Under the pieces are notes generated by a model, which had not been told where the DNA came from, made no database searches, and worked only from the letters and a program-made list of their open reading frames with translations. Below, piece after piece: positions 17,257 to 25,244 of a stretch of 64,000 nt of DNA. A program made the translations under genes and the position numbers. Positions within the stretch are counted from its first letter, which is position 1. Each line of letters opens with the position of its first letter. The stretch lies in NCBI GenBank assembly GCA_902761715.1, contig CACWLK010000001.1, positions 74,899-138,898 on the forward strand. The letters are read 5' to 3'. The stretch is from an uncultured Rhodospirillales bacterium. Its GTDB lineage: Bacteria > Pseudomonadota > Alphaproteobacteria > RF32 > CAG-239.

Positions 17257-17943
17257 CTAAAAGTACTTTTTAACAATCCATTTGGCTACTGCATCAGCAT
17301 CTTCCATACCGTCAAATGCTTGCATCGCATTGCACATCAAAGCCAGTTTGTTCCACACGGGAGCCGTATTTGTTTCATATTCGGTCAAGCGTTGCTCAAT
17401 CACGGCATCGTCTTTCCTGATAATCAGCTCACCACCGCATTTTGGGCACTTTCCATCCGACGCTAGGTGTGTGGTTTTGCAGTTTTTGCAGACACGGCGT
17501 TCTGACACTCTTTTCTTTATTACATCAAAGGGGGTATTGCGCTTGACAGCAACCACAAACATCTCCTTGTCTTGCAACATATTGGCGAGTGCCAATCTCT
17601 GTGTTTCCGTTCTCGGATAACCGTCCAGCAATATAATACGGCGGTTTGGATCCTTCTCGCACAGCGAACCAACAAACTCATCACTATGACTCAGTGCTTT
17701 TTCGACCAGTGTAGCGACAATTTCATCAGATACCAACTTTCCGGAATTGACAATCTGACTTATTTCCATACCCAACTCTGATTGAGCGGCAATTTCCTCT
17801 CGCAACAAATCTCCCGTAGAGATATAGCTGATCTCTGCTGCTCTCATTCCCTTGTGATTAACAAGTTGCTCTTTGATCTTGTCCCCCAGGGAACCTTTAC
17901 CACTCCCCGGAGCTCCAAAAAGAATTATTAATGTCTTTCTCAT
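17257..17943 (-). CDS. adk: Adenylate kinase, zinc-lid type
   Basis: Catalyses ATP + AMP to 2 ADP. The 228-residue protein has the P-loop GAPGSGKG (10-17), the AMP-binding STGDLLREE (42-50) and DGYPRT (107-112) motifs, and a LID domain with four cysteines C152, C155, C166 and C169 that fit a structural zinc site. The ADP-binding and Walker-like elements are intact. It stands alone, not in the ribosomal protein/secY cluster where adk is often found, and some features (extended middle segment, EKDPNRRIILLDGYPR) differ from typical proteobacterial Adk. It may therefore be a second or divergent adenylate/nucleotide kinase. A near-perfect promoter is at 17994-18022. Confidence 0.9.
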   Translation of the reverse strand: MRKTLIILFGAPGSGKGSLGDKIKEQLVNHKGMRAAEISYISTGDLLREEIAAQSELGMEISQIVNSGKLVSDEIVATLVEKALSHSDEFVGSLCEKDPNRRIILLDGYPRTETQRLALANMLQDKEMFVVAVKRNTPFDVIKKRVSERRVCKNCKTTHLASDGKCPKCGGELIIRKDDAVIEQRLTEYETNTAPVWNKLALMCNAMQAFDGMEDADAVAKWIVKKYF

Positions 17944-17993
17944 AAAGAAAAAAATTAGTTAATAATACAGTTAAAAATCTCGAAATCGCATGA

Positions 17994-18022
17994 ATTATTA
18001 AATCACCTATCTTTTTTGTCAA
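17994..18022 (-). promoter_or_regulatory. Predicted adk promoter
   Basis: Minus-strand consensus TTGACA (18022-18017), 17-bp spacer, AATAAT (17999-17994), giving a leader of about 45 nt. Confidence 0.65.
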
Positions 18023-18114
18023 GTATATTTATCCGAATTGCCGCCATAAAATGAGATTTTTCGGCTCATTCATGCTCCACATTCCAAACACATGATAAAA
18101 TTTAAACAAAATAC

Positions 18115-18142
18115 TGGACAAAAACATTTTGCATGCTATACT
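18115..18142 (+). promoter_or_regulatory. Predicted promoter of the PcfJ-like gene
   Basis: TGGACA (18115-18120), 16-bp spacer, TATACT (18137-18142). It lies after an in-frame ATG at 18092, which argues that translation really starts at 18164 where AGAGG precedes the ATG. Confidence 0.5.
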
Positions 18143-18163
18143 CTAGCCCCCGAAGAGGTAGAG

Positions 18164-19825
18164 ATGATATACAATAAAAGAGAATATAAAGAATATGTTC
18201 GCAGCTTGTTTGCTGATGCCACCGCCGAAGAATTTGAAAATTTCGAGCGGGAAATTAAGGATTCAGACAAAAAGCGTAAAGAACTGCAAAAACAAATAAA
18301 CACTATAATCCAACAATTTCGCGACAACCCTGATGAAACTACCAGAAAAATTCTCAACAACAAACTTGAAACTCTGCGCGCTGACCGTTCGGTCATTCTT
18401 CCCTCAGGTGAGCTGATTATAACCCGTTTTTCTGTTCTGAGTCCCGAGGCCAAAAAATACGCTTGCACAAGTGCGTTGCTCAACAAATATCTCACTCAGG
18501 AAATTGTTCAAAACAATCCCTTGAAATTCCCTACTCATGCCAATGGCGACATTATCATTGACTTTGATCGCTTAAAAGAATCACATCTTCATGAACTGGC
18601 CGTCGATATTCGGGACTTCGTACATAACTACATGGATGACAACCCGCAGCTTGTTAAGCACCCCAATTACTTTGTACAGGTATATACCTCCGTTCCGACT
18701 ATATATGATTTGAACCACAGCATTGACAAGTATTATGACCGCAAGCGTGAAAACCTCAATGACTACACCGCCAGCCGCAAAGGCATCCACATCATTGAGA
18801 GCTACCCCAGACAAAAGCTTCACCTTGTTCGTATGATGACCCCTGATGCGCTCAATTTTGAAAGCGACTGCATGGGGCACTGCATTCGTCGCGACCGTTA
18901 TATCGAAAAAATAGACACCACCGCTGAATACTATTCTCTGCGTTCAAGCGACCCGTCTCAGCCGTTTTATCCCTATGTAACCATGTTTTTTGACGAAGGC
19001 AAATTGGTAGAAATTGTCGGCAAAGCCAATCACGCAATATCCGGCATGGCACGTGTCAAACTTATTCGAGACTATATCAAACGGCGCTTTAACCTCGAAA
19101 GTGAAAAGGACCTTATATCTGCTGACAAAGTTCCTCACGTTGATGATCGCCGATTTGGCATTGCTCTTCGTAACCTTGGGCTTATCCCTGACAAAAACGG
19201 TGTATATCATGATCTTTACAATCTGCCTCACAATCAGATTATTGAATTTGAAAGCTGTCCGGTTACCGCACGCAATCTTGACTATATCAACAAACAATCA
19301 ATCTCCGCAAAATCACTATGGTTGCAAGGCGATCACGGTCCTCATATCATTGACAAGATTAATCAGTTTCATCACATTGATACTTTGACTTTTGCCGTAC
19401 AATACAACTATGGCGATATACAAGAGCTTGATCTCTCAAAACTGCGTGGTGTAAAAAAATTGGTATTATCAAGTGCCAACCTCCGCAAAATTAAAAAGAT
19501 AATTTTTCCTAAAGACATTGAGCAGCTTGAAATGTGGTCTGTAGACTTCAGCAATATAAAAGATATTGATTTGATGCACTGCCTGGACTTAAAGAAAGTC
19601 TCGTTCCGCAACTCTGACTTGCGCAAAACTTCAACCATCAAGTTTCCGCCCAGCATTAATGAAATTGATTTCTCTTACGTTAAATCAACCGCACAAATGG
19701 GCAAACGACTGGAACGCTTGCAAAAAATACTGACCTATAAACGCAAATTTTATCAAGCACTCAAACTTGATAAACTGTCCAATATGTTTCGAACAATCAA
19801 AGAATATGGAAAAAGCCTCTATTAG
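18164..19825 (+). CDS. PcfJ-like domain protein with C-terminal leucine-rich tail
   Basis: A 553-residue cytoplasmic protein. The N-terminal part (to about residue 90) is charged and predicted coiled coil (EREIKDSDKKRKELQKQIN). The centre has CMGHC (236-240), then YYSLRSSD, YVTMFFDEGKLVEIVGKANHA (about 260-291), a pattern matching the PcfJ-like domain of plasmid and phage proteins (small-residue, HC, then IYSLR, then a beta strand and GKxN). The C-terminal third contains irregular leucine-rich repeats (LTFAVQYNYGDIQELDLSKL, KKLVLSSANLRKI). The start 18164 is supported by AGAGG and an upstream promoter; ATG 18092 has neither. It overlaps the convergent 302-aa gene by 4 bp. Function unknown; a mobile-element or effector origin is plausible. 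Confidence 0.75.
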   Translation: MIYNKREYKEYVRSLFADATAEEFENFEREIKDSDKKRKELQKQINTIIQQFRDNPDETTRKILNNKLETLRADRSVILPSGELIITRFSVLSPEAKKYACTSALLNKYLTQEIVQNNPLKFPTHANGDIIIDFDRLKESHLHELAVDIRDFVHNYMDDNPQLVKHPNYFVQVYTSVPTIYDLNHSIDKYYDRKRENLNDYTASRKGIHIIESYPRQKLHLVRMMTPDALNFESDCMGHCIRRDRYIEKIDTTAEYYSLRSSDPSQPFYPYVTMFFDEGKLVEIVGKANHAISGMARVKLIRDYIKRRFNLESEKDLISADKVPHVDDRRFGIALRNLGLIPDKNGVYHDLYNLPHNQIIEFESCPVTARNLDYINKQSISAKSLWLQGDHGPHIIDKINQFHHIDTLTFAVQYNYGDIQELDLSKLRGVKKLVLSSANLRKIKKIIFPKDIEQLEMWSVDFSNIKDIDLMHCLDLKKVSFRNSDLRKTSTIKFPPSINEIDFSYVKSTAQMGKRLERLQKILTYKRKFYQALKLDKLSNMFRTIKEYGKSLY

Positions 19826-20730
19826 AGGCTTCTTTCATCATTACGCGGTCTTATTATCGATGTATTCGGTGCTCGATATTCTCTTTTAGCTTTTTTCAGA
19901 GCCTCCAATACTTGCTCCTTAGTTCTTTCGCCTTTGCTTCGTGGCGTATATATATCTCTCATTTCTTGGGCAGAAACGTGTACACCATATTTTCTGCACC
20001 ATTTTTTCACACCGAAATTAAACGGATTATTTCCCGGAGTAGCCACACCCATAACTTTATGAATTCCTTTGGCTCCCAACGCTTTCATCACATTTGATAC
20101 CGCCAGTGCACAGTTATTGTTTATCAGATTATACTTTTTATCTTTGCCTTTTTCAAAAGCCGTTTGCATAGCCGCTTCAACCTGTTTTGGCGTAACTCCC
20201 AGAGTGCTGGGATAAACGAAATAGTACTCCGCTTCAGTTCCATACGTTGCAAACAGAGAATCAGTTCCCATTTTTTCGCTTCTGCGATTAATAACATAGT
20301 CTTTGTATTCCATACAGGCATGTCCCACCAAAGACGGACCTTCTACCGGCACAAATGCAAACACAATTGGCTCTTCGCCCATCAAATCCAATTTTCCGTC
20401 TTTGTCTCGTGGAATCCTATCTGACACATCACCGTTTCCTCTGATTACGCGTCCGGTTCTTTCAAACTCCTCATTAACCGAACCGCAGAACTCCGCACTG
20501 CGTCTTACACCACGCTTGTCTACATAAAATGCCACACCGGCTTTATTAGCCTCTTCTTTTGAATCAAAACGCTTCAGTTGAGTATGATACGGATTAAGCC
20601 TTGAATGCCTAAAGCTCAAAAAAAGTTTAGATGATTTTATTTTGTACCACAGTTTTTTTATACCTGAAAATTTATTGGCATCTGCATCATAAACCGTAAC
20701 TATCGGATAAACATTTTTTTCATCAGTCAT
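19822..20730 (-). CDS. Uncharacterised protein with permuted papain-fold (LRAT/PPPDE-like) motifs
   Basis: A 302-residue protein without signal peptide. Two short motifs stand out: LVGHACMEY with His137, and YNLINNNCALAVSNVM with Cys207. The order His then Asn-Asn-Cys is that of circularly permuted papain-like (LRAT/PPPDE/DUF4105-type) hydrolases or acyltransferases, where the cysteine begins a helix. The first 115 residues and the basic C-terminal 50 residues are unassigned. It is the second gene of a probable two-gene unit with the 182-aa gene 11 bp upstream, and converges on the PcfJ-like gene with a 4-bp overlap. An effector or envelope hydrolase role is possible; catalysis is inference. 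Confidence 0.7.
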   Translation of the reverse strand: MTDEKNVYPIVTVYDADANKFSGIKKLWYKIKSSKLFLSFRHSRLNPYHTQLKRFDSKEEANKAGVAFYVDKRGVRRSAEFCGSVNEEFERTGRVIRGNGDVSDRIPRDKDGKLDLMGEEPIVFAFVPVEGPSLVGHACMEYKDYVINRRSEKMGTDSLFATYGTEAEYYFVYPSTLGVTPKQVEAAMQTAFEKGKDKKYNLINNNCALAVSNVMKALGAKGIHKVMGVATPGNNPFNFGVKKWCRKYGVHVSAQEMRDIYTPRSKGERTKEQVLEALKKAKREYRAPNTSIIRPRNDERSL

Positions 20731-20741
20731 CGCAGTCTCTC

Positions 20742-21290
20742 CTAGTCTCCGTCTCTTGCCAAATGCAAATAAGGCAATAGGCTTGGATTTTTCTTAACAT
20801 TAGCAGACAATATAGCTACTACCATAGAGCGTTCCTGCTCACTTTTTATCTGTCCTTTGGCAATTTCTTCTGCCGACGTCTCATCATAAATTGCTGCGGT
20901 TTGTGCATTTTCATCAACAACATTTTCAAACGAAGAACTCTTACCTCTATATCTGAATTTATTAAACTCGCACAAGATCCTTGGTGTTAACTGTAAAAGT
21001 TTTTGCTGATTGTCTTCAGTCGCCTCGCTCGGTTTGGCAAACTCCACACTGACATTTCCGCTTTTTGGTTCTCTCACAAAAAGCGGCGGCAAGGCCATTT
21101 CCATAGCCGAATCCTGCCCTTGGCGTAACTTTAACAAATGCATATGCGACAATTTGGCGGTCTTAGGATCAGCATCGGCAAAATCTACATTGTATCGGTT
21201 TCCGTTTGCGCCATTAACCGTGCATACTGCACGATATACACGCTCTGAATTAAAATTAAACCTGCTCAAATCATCATCAAACAACGACAT
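20742..21290 (-). CDS. Hypothetical protein, partner of the permuted papain-fold gene
   Basis: A 182-residue soluble protein of unknown family. ATG 21290 is preceded by AGAGGTG 4 bp upstream; a frame extending to 21329 is less likely. It begins MSLFDDDLSRFNFNSERVYRAV and contains a beta-rich N-terminal half and a helical C-terminal half ending in PYLHLARDGD. There are no membrane segments or obvious catalytic motifs. It lies 11 bp upstream of the 302-aa gene on the same strand, so the two are likely translated from one message, which suggests a chaperone, immunity or regulatory role. That role is inference from position only. Confidence 0.7.
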   Translation of the reverse strand: MSLFDDDLSRFNFNSERVYRAVCTVNGANGNRYNVDFADADPKTAKLSHMHLLKLRQGQDSAMEMALPPLFVREPKSGNVSVEFAKPSEATEDNQQKLLQLTPRILCEFNKFRYRGKSSSFENVVDENAQTAAIYDETSAEEIAKGQIKSEQERSMVVAILSANVKKNPSLLPYLHLARDGD

Positions 21291-21365
21291 AAAACACCTC
21301 TTTATATTAACATGTTTGCATCTTATCATATTTTTGTCTATTTTTCAAATATTTTTAAAAAAATC

Positions 21366-21394
21366 TTGCGCTTCTGCTACAAATATACTATATA
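21366..21394 (+). promoter_or_regulatory. Predicted promoter of the 138-aa membrane protein gene
   Basis: TTGCGC (21366-21371), 17-bp spacer, TATATA (21389-21394), about 45 bp before the ATG at 21440. Confidence 0.45.
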
Positions 21395-21439
21395 AAGCAT
21401 ATAATTAAATTATTGTCTAACTTTTAACCTAATTATTCT

Positions 21440-21856
21440 ATGCTAAACTTACAAATTGAGCAAATTTGTTCCTACTTGGATCGATGGGTGCTCTTCAGCT
21501 CTGTGAATGTTGTAATGTTCATCGGCCTCATTGTAATCATGACGTTGATATCGTTGTTGTTTTACATCTATGGCATCATCATCAACCTTTACTCCGGCTA
21601 TGGCATTGAGTGTAACTCGCAGTTTTGGACAGCAGGCAAATGCTTGTCAGTATTGTTCCTATTATGGAGCGCAGTTTACCTTATTGTAGCTGTTTTCTCC
21701 TCAATCGGCTTACTGCATATTATTGCCACTTTCACGGCAGCATTTTTTATCTCTTTTGTTGGAGTAATGCTGCTTGCCCTGCTCTATTACATTTTGCACT
21801 ATTGCATCATTTTTCCGTTTCTCTCATTCCGCGAGAGCTGGAAAAAACGCAATTAA
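21440..21856 (+). CDS. Hypothetical multi-pass membrane protein
   Basis: A 138-residue protein with three or four hydrophobic helices: about 17-45 (VVMFIGLIVIMTLISLLFYIYG region), 68-90 and 92-122, and a basic end RESWKKRN. This topology suggests an inner-membrane protein. No clear ribosome site precedes the ATG; an upstream promoter and a strong downstream terminator support expression as a single gene. No family was recognised. Confidence 0.65.
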   Translation: MLNLQIEQICSYLDRWVLFSSVNVVMFIGLIVIMTLISLLFYIYGIIINLYSGYGIECNSQFWTAGKCLSVLFLLWSAVYLIVAVFSSIGLLHIIATFTAAFFISFVGVMLLALLYYILHYCIIFPFLSFRESWKKRN

Positions 21857-21867
21857 GCAAACAAATT

Positions 21868-21902
21868 AAAAAACTCCGTTCCTTTGTGAACGGAGTTTTT
21901 TA
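21868..21902 (+). terminator. Terminator of the 138-aa membrane protein gene
   Basis: A near-perfect 13-bp stem (21868-21881 with 21888-21901) with a 6-nt loop and flanking A and T runs, so it can act on both strands. Confidence 0.9.
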
Positions 21903-21903
21903 A

Positions 21904-21933
21904 TACAATAAAACCCCGGACTTCTCCGAGGTT
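21904..21933 (-). terminator. Terminator of tRNA-Met
   Basis: A hairpin (21912-21920 with 21925-21933, one mismatch) 6 bp beyond the tRNA 3' end, followed on the minus strand by TTATTG. Confidence 0.75.
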
Positions 21934-21939
21934 CTGAAG

Positions 21940-22016
21940 TGGTAGCGAGGGTCGGATTCGAACCAACGACACGCGGATTATGATTCCGCTGCTCTAACCA
22001 ACTGAGCTACCCCGCC
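21940..22016 (-). tRNA. tRNA-Met(CAT), elongator
   Basis: A 77-nt cloverleaf on the minus strand with a 7-bp acceptor stem (two G-U pairs), D-arm AGCTCAGTTGGTTAGAGC, anticodon stem GCGGA/TCCGC with loop ATCATAA (anticodon CAT), T-loop TTCGAAT and encoded CCA. The C-A mismatch of initiator tRNAs at the acceptor end is absent (it starts G-U), and the loop and D-arm match elongator tRNA-Met. A lysidine-modified tRNA-Ile2 also has CAT, so that alternative cannot be fully excluded. Confidence 0.93.
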
Positions 22017-22031
22017 ATAAAGACTGCATAT

Positions 22032-22060
22032 TACTTAAGGTTATTTTTACATCTTGTCAA
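22032..22060 (-). promoter_or_regulatory. Promoter of tRNA-Met
   Basis: Minus-strand TTGACA (22060-22055), 17-bp spacer, TAAGTA (22037-22032), about 16 bp before the mature 5' end. Confidence 0.7.
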
Positions 22061-22191
22061 GATATTTTTATCAAAAATCTCACAAATTTTCCATTCCGAA
22101 AAAGCTGTTAATATTGCTCATCTGCTATTGTAAATTGCTCGTCGTATGTATAACGTGTAAATAAACTATCACTAAGACTACTGGAGGAACT

Positions 22192-23067
22192 ATGAAAAAA
22201 ACTTATATCTTATCAGCCTTATTGTGTTGCGGAACTTTTTTAACCTCAACCGCTTGGGCTGATGAATCTTCACAAAACTTGAGCAATCTGCGTGCCAACT
22301 TTCGTCGTGTAGCGCTTGATATTGCCTCTACTGAAGTCCAAAATGGCGAATACTACACCGACAACCCCAACTCTAAGTTGAGTGCCGACAGTCAAACCAT
22401 GATTAAAGGCGTTTTTGATTTTGTTCTCGAATACGAGCAACCTGAATGGCAGTGGAACAACAGCTTATTTGCCGAATACGGACGCACCAAACTCCGTCCT
22501 GCCAACGGCAACGATACCACCAGTGAAGATGCCGATAAAATTTTGCTCAGCTCTGACTACAACCGCAAAATGTGGCGTTTTGAAGCCGACAATGCTGACA
22601 TTGGTCCTTTTGCCAGCGTTGCTTATCAGACTGAATTCAAACCCAACAAACCGGCTCCCCGTCAAAAAGTATTCCGTGGCAAAACCGGTATGAAAATCTT
22701 TAACGGCAATATCATTAAAGAATTGTATGCCGCCGCCGTTGCCGAATACGATATGACATACAGCAATCGCAAAAATACAAAATCGGCATATGAAATCGGT
22801 TGGCGTACCGAATACGTTCAGTCCGATCAGGTAAAATTTCAATTCGAAGGCTACTTCCGTGACTACCTGAGCTATAGTGAATACGTATATACCGACCTCA
22901 AATATGAATTGAGCGCCATCGCCCGCATGGATGTAAAAATCCGCAACAACTTCAGCCTTGCTCCTTACATTCAATACTTCCAAGGCGAAGCCCGCGGTGT
23001 CGGCAAAACCGGTAGCAACTTCATGATTGGTCTGTCATTTGCTTATTCAGAACTTTTTGGTCTTTAA
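22192..23067 (+). CDS. Putative outer-membrane beta-barrel protein
   Basis: A 291-residue secreted protein with a signal peptide (cleavage after TSTAWA, about residue 23). The mature part consists of alternating-pattern beta strands ending in aromatic residues, such as WQWNNSLFAEYGRTKL, VKFQFEGYFRDYLSYSEYVYTDLKY-like segments and FMIGLSFAYSELF near the C-terminus. The pattern resembles DUF481/DUF3078-type barrels, but no family is certain. GGAGG lies 6 bp before the ATG. It is a single-gene unit followed by a strong hairpin terminator. Likely location: outer membrane, function unknown. Confidence 0.7.
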   Translation: MKKTYILSALLCCGTFLTSTAWADESSQNLSNLRANFRRVALDIASTEVQNGEYYTDNPNSKLSADSQTMIKGVFDFVLEYEQPEWQWNNSLFAEYGRTKLRPANGNDTTSEDADKILLSSDYNRKMWRFEADNADIGPFASVAYQTEFKPNKPAPRQKVFRGKTGMKIFNGNIIKELYAAAVAEYDMTYSNRKNTKSAYEIGWRTEYVQSDQVKFQFEGYFRDYLSYSEYVYTDLKYELSAIARMDVKIRNNFSLAPYIQYFQGEARGVGKTGSNFMIGLSFAYSELFGL

Positions 23068-23085
23068 GCAATCAGTACAATAAAC

Positions 23086-23124
23086 AAAAAACGCATTTTG
23101 TCATGTGGCAAAATGCGTTTTTTT
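23086..23124. terminator. Bidirectional terminator
   Basis: A 15-bp perfect stem (23086-23100 with 23109-23123) with an 8-nt loop and A/T runs on both sides. It ends the outer-membrane protein gene rightwards and the acyl carrier protein gene leftwards. Confidence 0.9.
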
Positions 23125-23128
23125 AGCA

Positions 23129-23380
23129 TCAGTTCAAAAATTTTTCGACCATACTAATCAGCTCTTCAATCGTCATATCATACATCTGATCAATATCATC
23201 TGTATCAATTTCTATGCCGTAAAAAGCCTCAATCCAGGCAACCAGCTCCATCATTTCCAAACTGTCAAGACACAAATCCTCATAGAGATAATCGCTCTCT
23301 TTGATGTCTTTAGCTTCAATTTCCAGCTGTTCATGAATTACCATCACAATATCAGCCAAAATTTCTTCGCGTGTTTTCAT
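23129..23380 (-). CDS. Acyl carrier protein (paralogue 1)
   Basis: An 83-residue acidic protein of the ACP/PP-binding fold with Ser40 in the DSLEMMEL motif, the site for phosphopantetheine attachment, and the four-helix pattern ending IEELISMVEKFLN. It differs from a canonical fatty-acid ACP in the YEDLCLDS segment and in lacking the usual GADSLD motif, so a specialised role (lipid A secondary acyl, polyketide-like, or aminoacyl carrier) is possible. It lies next to a second ACP gene, both on the minus strand, but with separate spacing of about 80 bp and no ketosynthase nearby. Confidence 0.88.
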   Translation of the reverse strand: MKTREEILADIVMVIHEQLEIEAKDIKESDYLYEDLCLDSLEMMELVAWIEAFYGIEIDTDDIDQMYDMTIEELISMVEKFLN

Positions 23381-23459
23381 AATAATGATTTTTTTTAATA
23401 AAAAACACGGTTTGCTACGGAAAGCAAACCATGTTTATACAAGATACCGCTTTAACGCA

Positions 23460-23717
23460 CTAGTTCTTGTCCACTCTTGAATAGACCAAGTCAACTACCT
23501 CGTCAAGCGTCATGTCAACCACGTTTTCGGCAAGTCTGTCAGGGATGTTGATATGGAATTCGTCTTCACACATCATAACAAACTCAACAACATCAAGACT
23601 GTCCAGTCCGAAATCGGCACTGAATTTGGCGTTGCCGTTACAGGTCTCATCACTGGTAACATTGAACCTTTCCTCCAATGCGCCACAGATCCATGATTTA
23701 ACTGTTTGTTTATCCAT
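23460..23717 (-). CDS. Acyl carrier protein (paralogue 2)
   Basis: An 85-residue ACP-like protein with Ser40 in GLDSLDVVEFVMMCEDEF, nearly the classic ACP motif, and the C-terminal DMTLDEVVDLVYSRV helix. It is closer to AcpP than paralogue 1 but carries three extra cysteines (C11, C26 and C50) uncommon in AcpP. acpP is normally next to fabG/fabF, which are not in this window, so this is probably an accessory carrier. It lies upstream of paralogue 1 in the same direction. Confidence 0.88.
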   Translation of the reverse strand: MDKQTVKSWICGALEERFNVTSDETCNGNAKFSADFGLDSLDVVEFVMMCEDEFHINIPDRLAENVVDMTLDEVVDLVYSRVDKN

Positions 23718-23793
23718 ACGCTAATGATTTATGTAATAATAGTTGAATGCCGTGATATTACATTCTTTTGACATTTTGTCAAATGATTTTTAA

Positions 23794-25095
23794 TCACGCC
23801 TTACCAACGCATTGATATTCAAAACCGAGCTCAACGGCCTTTTGTCCGTCAATTATATTTCGTAAATCAACAATTTTGGCACTATGCATTTTTTGCTTAA
23901 TCGAGCTCAAATCAATATACTTAAAATCTTCCCATTCGGTCAATATTACCATAACATCTGCATTTTCACATGCATCATACATCGAAGCTGCATATTTTAC
24001 GTTATCGCCCAAAATTGCTTTAGCATTTTGCATTGCTTTAGGGTCATACACACAAATATTGTGCGAATGTTTTATCATCTCTTTCACAATATCAATGGCC
24101 GGAGATTCCCTGCAGTCATCAGTTCCACCCTTAAAGGCCAACCCTAAAACCGCAATTTTTCCTTCCGGATTAGATTTTATTGTATCAATAACTCTCTGTC
24201 CCATTTTGGCCTTGCGCTCATCATTCTTGGCAATAGTTGTCTCAATCAAACTGAGGATTGAACCATATTTTCTGCCCATTTGCGCCATTGCATTAGTATC
24301 TTTCGGAAAACAAGAACCTCCATACCCCGGTCCCGGATTAAGGAACTTGTTGCCAATACGTGTATCGAGCCCCATTCCTTTTGCTACTTCCCTAATATCG
24401 GCTCCTGACTTTTCGCAAAAATCAGCCATCTCATTGATATAATGAATTTTCATCGCCAAAAACGCATTTGAAGCATATTTGATTGTTTCTGACGAACGTC
24501 TTTTTACCCACAAAAACGAACACTTATCAACGAACGGAGCATAAAGTTTCCGCATAACTTCCTTGGCCCGTTCCGAATTTGCTCCTATAACAATTCTGTC
24601 GGGATTGAAAAAATCGTGAATAGCAAAGCCTTCTCGCAAAAATTCCGGTATGGAAACCACATCAAAATCCGCCGAGGGATTAACCTCGTGGATAATCTTT
24701 TCAATTTCATCACCTGTACCGACCGGAACGGTTGATTTTGTTGCCACCACCGTATATCTGTCCAAATATTGAGCCAACTCCTTGGCCGCCGCATAAATAT
24801 ATTGTAAATCAGCTTCTTTGGTAACCGGATGAGGCGGAGTGCCCACCGCCAACATAACTACATCAGCACCGCTGACCGCACTTTGCATATCAAGCGTAAA
24901 TCTGATTTTTCCTGAGGCAACGTTTTTACGAAACAACTCATCTAAGCCGTCTTCAAACAAAGTCAGTTCCCCTCGGTTCAAACAGTCAATTTTTGCCGGT
25001 ATTTTATCGACACAAACGACATTCGTACCGAGCTCGGCAAACCCGACACCGGTCGGCAACCCGACATATCCTGTACCAATAATAGCTAGTTTCAT
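23794..25095 (-). CDS. ugd: UDP-glucose 6-dehydrogenase
   Basis: Oxidises UDP-glucose to UDP-glucuronate with two NAD+, supplying precursors for surface polysaccharides. The 433-residue protein has the N-terminal Rossmann motif GTGYVGLPTG (7-16), the central dimer helix, catalytic Cys262 in GPGYGGSCFPKD, and a C-terminal UDP-binding domain with VLGLAFKGGTDDCRESP. ATG 25095 is preceded by AAGGACAG; an upstream frame to 25158 is rejected. UDP-ManNAc dehydrogenase is a related alternative, but the GGSCFPKD and FKGGTDD context fits Ugd. With pgm (32.8 kb) it gives a Glc-6-P to UDP-GlcA route, apart from galU, which is not seen here. Confidence 0.93.
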   Translation of the reverse strand: MKLAIIGTGYVGLPTGVGFAELGTNVVCVDKIPAKIDCLNRGELTLFEDGLDELFRKNVASGKIRFTLDMQSAVSGADVVMLAVGTPPHPVTKEADLQYIYAAAKELAQYLDRYTVVATKSTVPVGTGDEIEKIIHEVNPSADFDVVSIPEFLREGFAIHDFFNPDRIVIGANSERAKEVMRKLYAPFVDKCSFLWVKRRSSETIKYASNAFLAMKIHYINEMADFCEKSGADIREVAKGMGLDTRIGNKFLNPGPGYGGSCFPKDTNAMAQMGRKYGSILSLIETTIAKNDERKAKMGQRVIDTIKSNPEGKIAVLGLAFKGGTDDCRESPAIDIVKEMIKHSHNICVYDPKAMQNAKAILGDNVKYAASMYDACENADVMVILTEWEDFKYIDLSSIKQKMHSAKIVDLRNIIDGQKAVELGFEYQCVGKA

Positions 25096-25185
25096 AATCT
25101 GTCCTTTCAGTATTTGCCCCAATGATACATATTCGTTAGCAAAAAACAAGTTTAACATTAGCTTTTACCACTACTAAAAAAAATA

Positions 25186-25214
25186 TTGCCTAACCGTATA
25201 AAAATGTTTATATT
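25186..25214 (+). promoter_or_regulatory. Predicted promoter of the 224-aa unknown gene
   Basis: TTGCCT (25186-25191), 17-bp spacer, TATATT (25209-25214), about 30 bp before the ATG at 25245. Confidence 0.5.
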
Positions 25215-25244
25215 CACACAAGGTACAGTATAAAGGTATAACTG

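Noticed and set aside
18092-18163. Upstream ATG of the PcfJ-like gene
   Set aside because: It lacks a ribosome site and lies before the predicted promoter; the ATG at 18164 has AGAGG.
22465-22983. Minus-strand 172-aa ORF in the outer-membrane protein gene
   Set aside because: The plus-strand frame has a signal peptide, strong ribosome site and beta-barrel pattern; the antisense frame has none of these.
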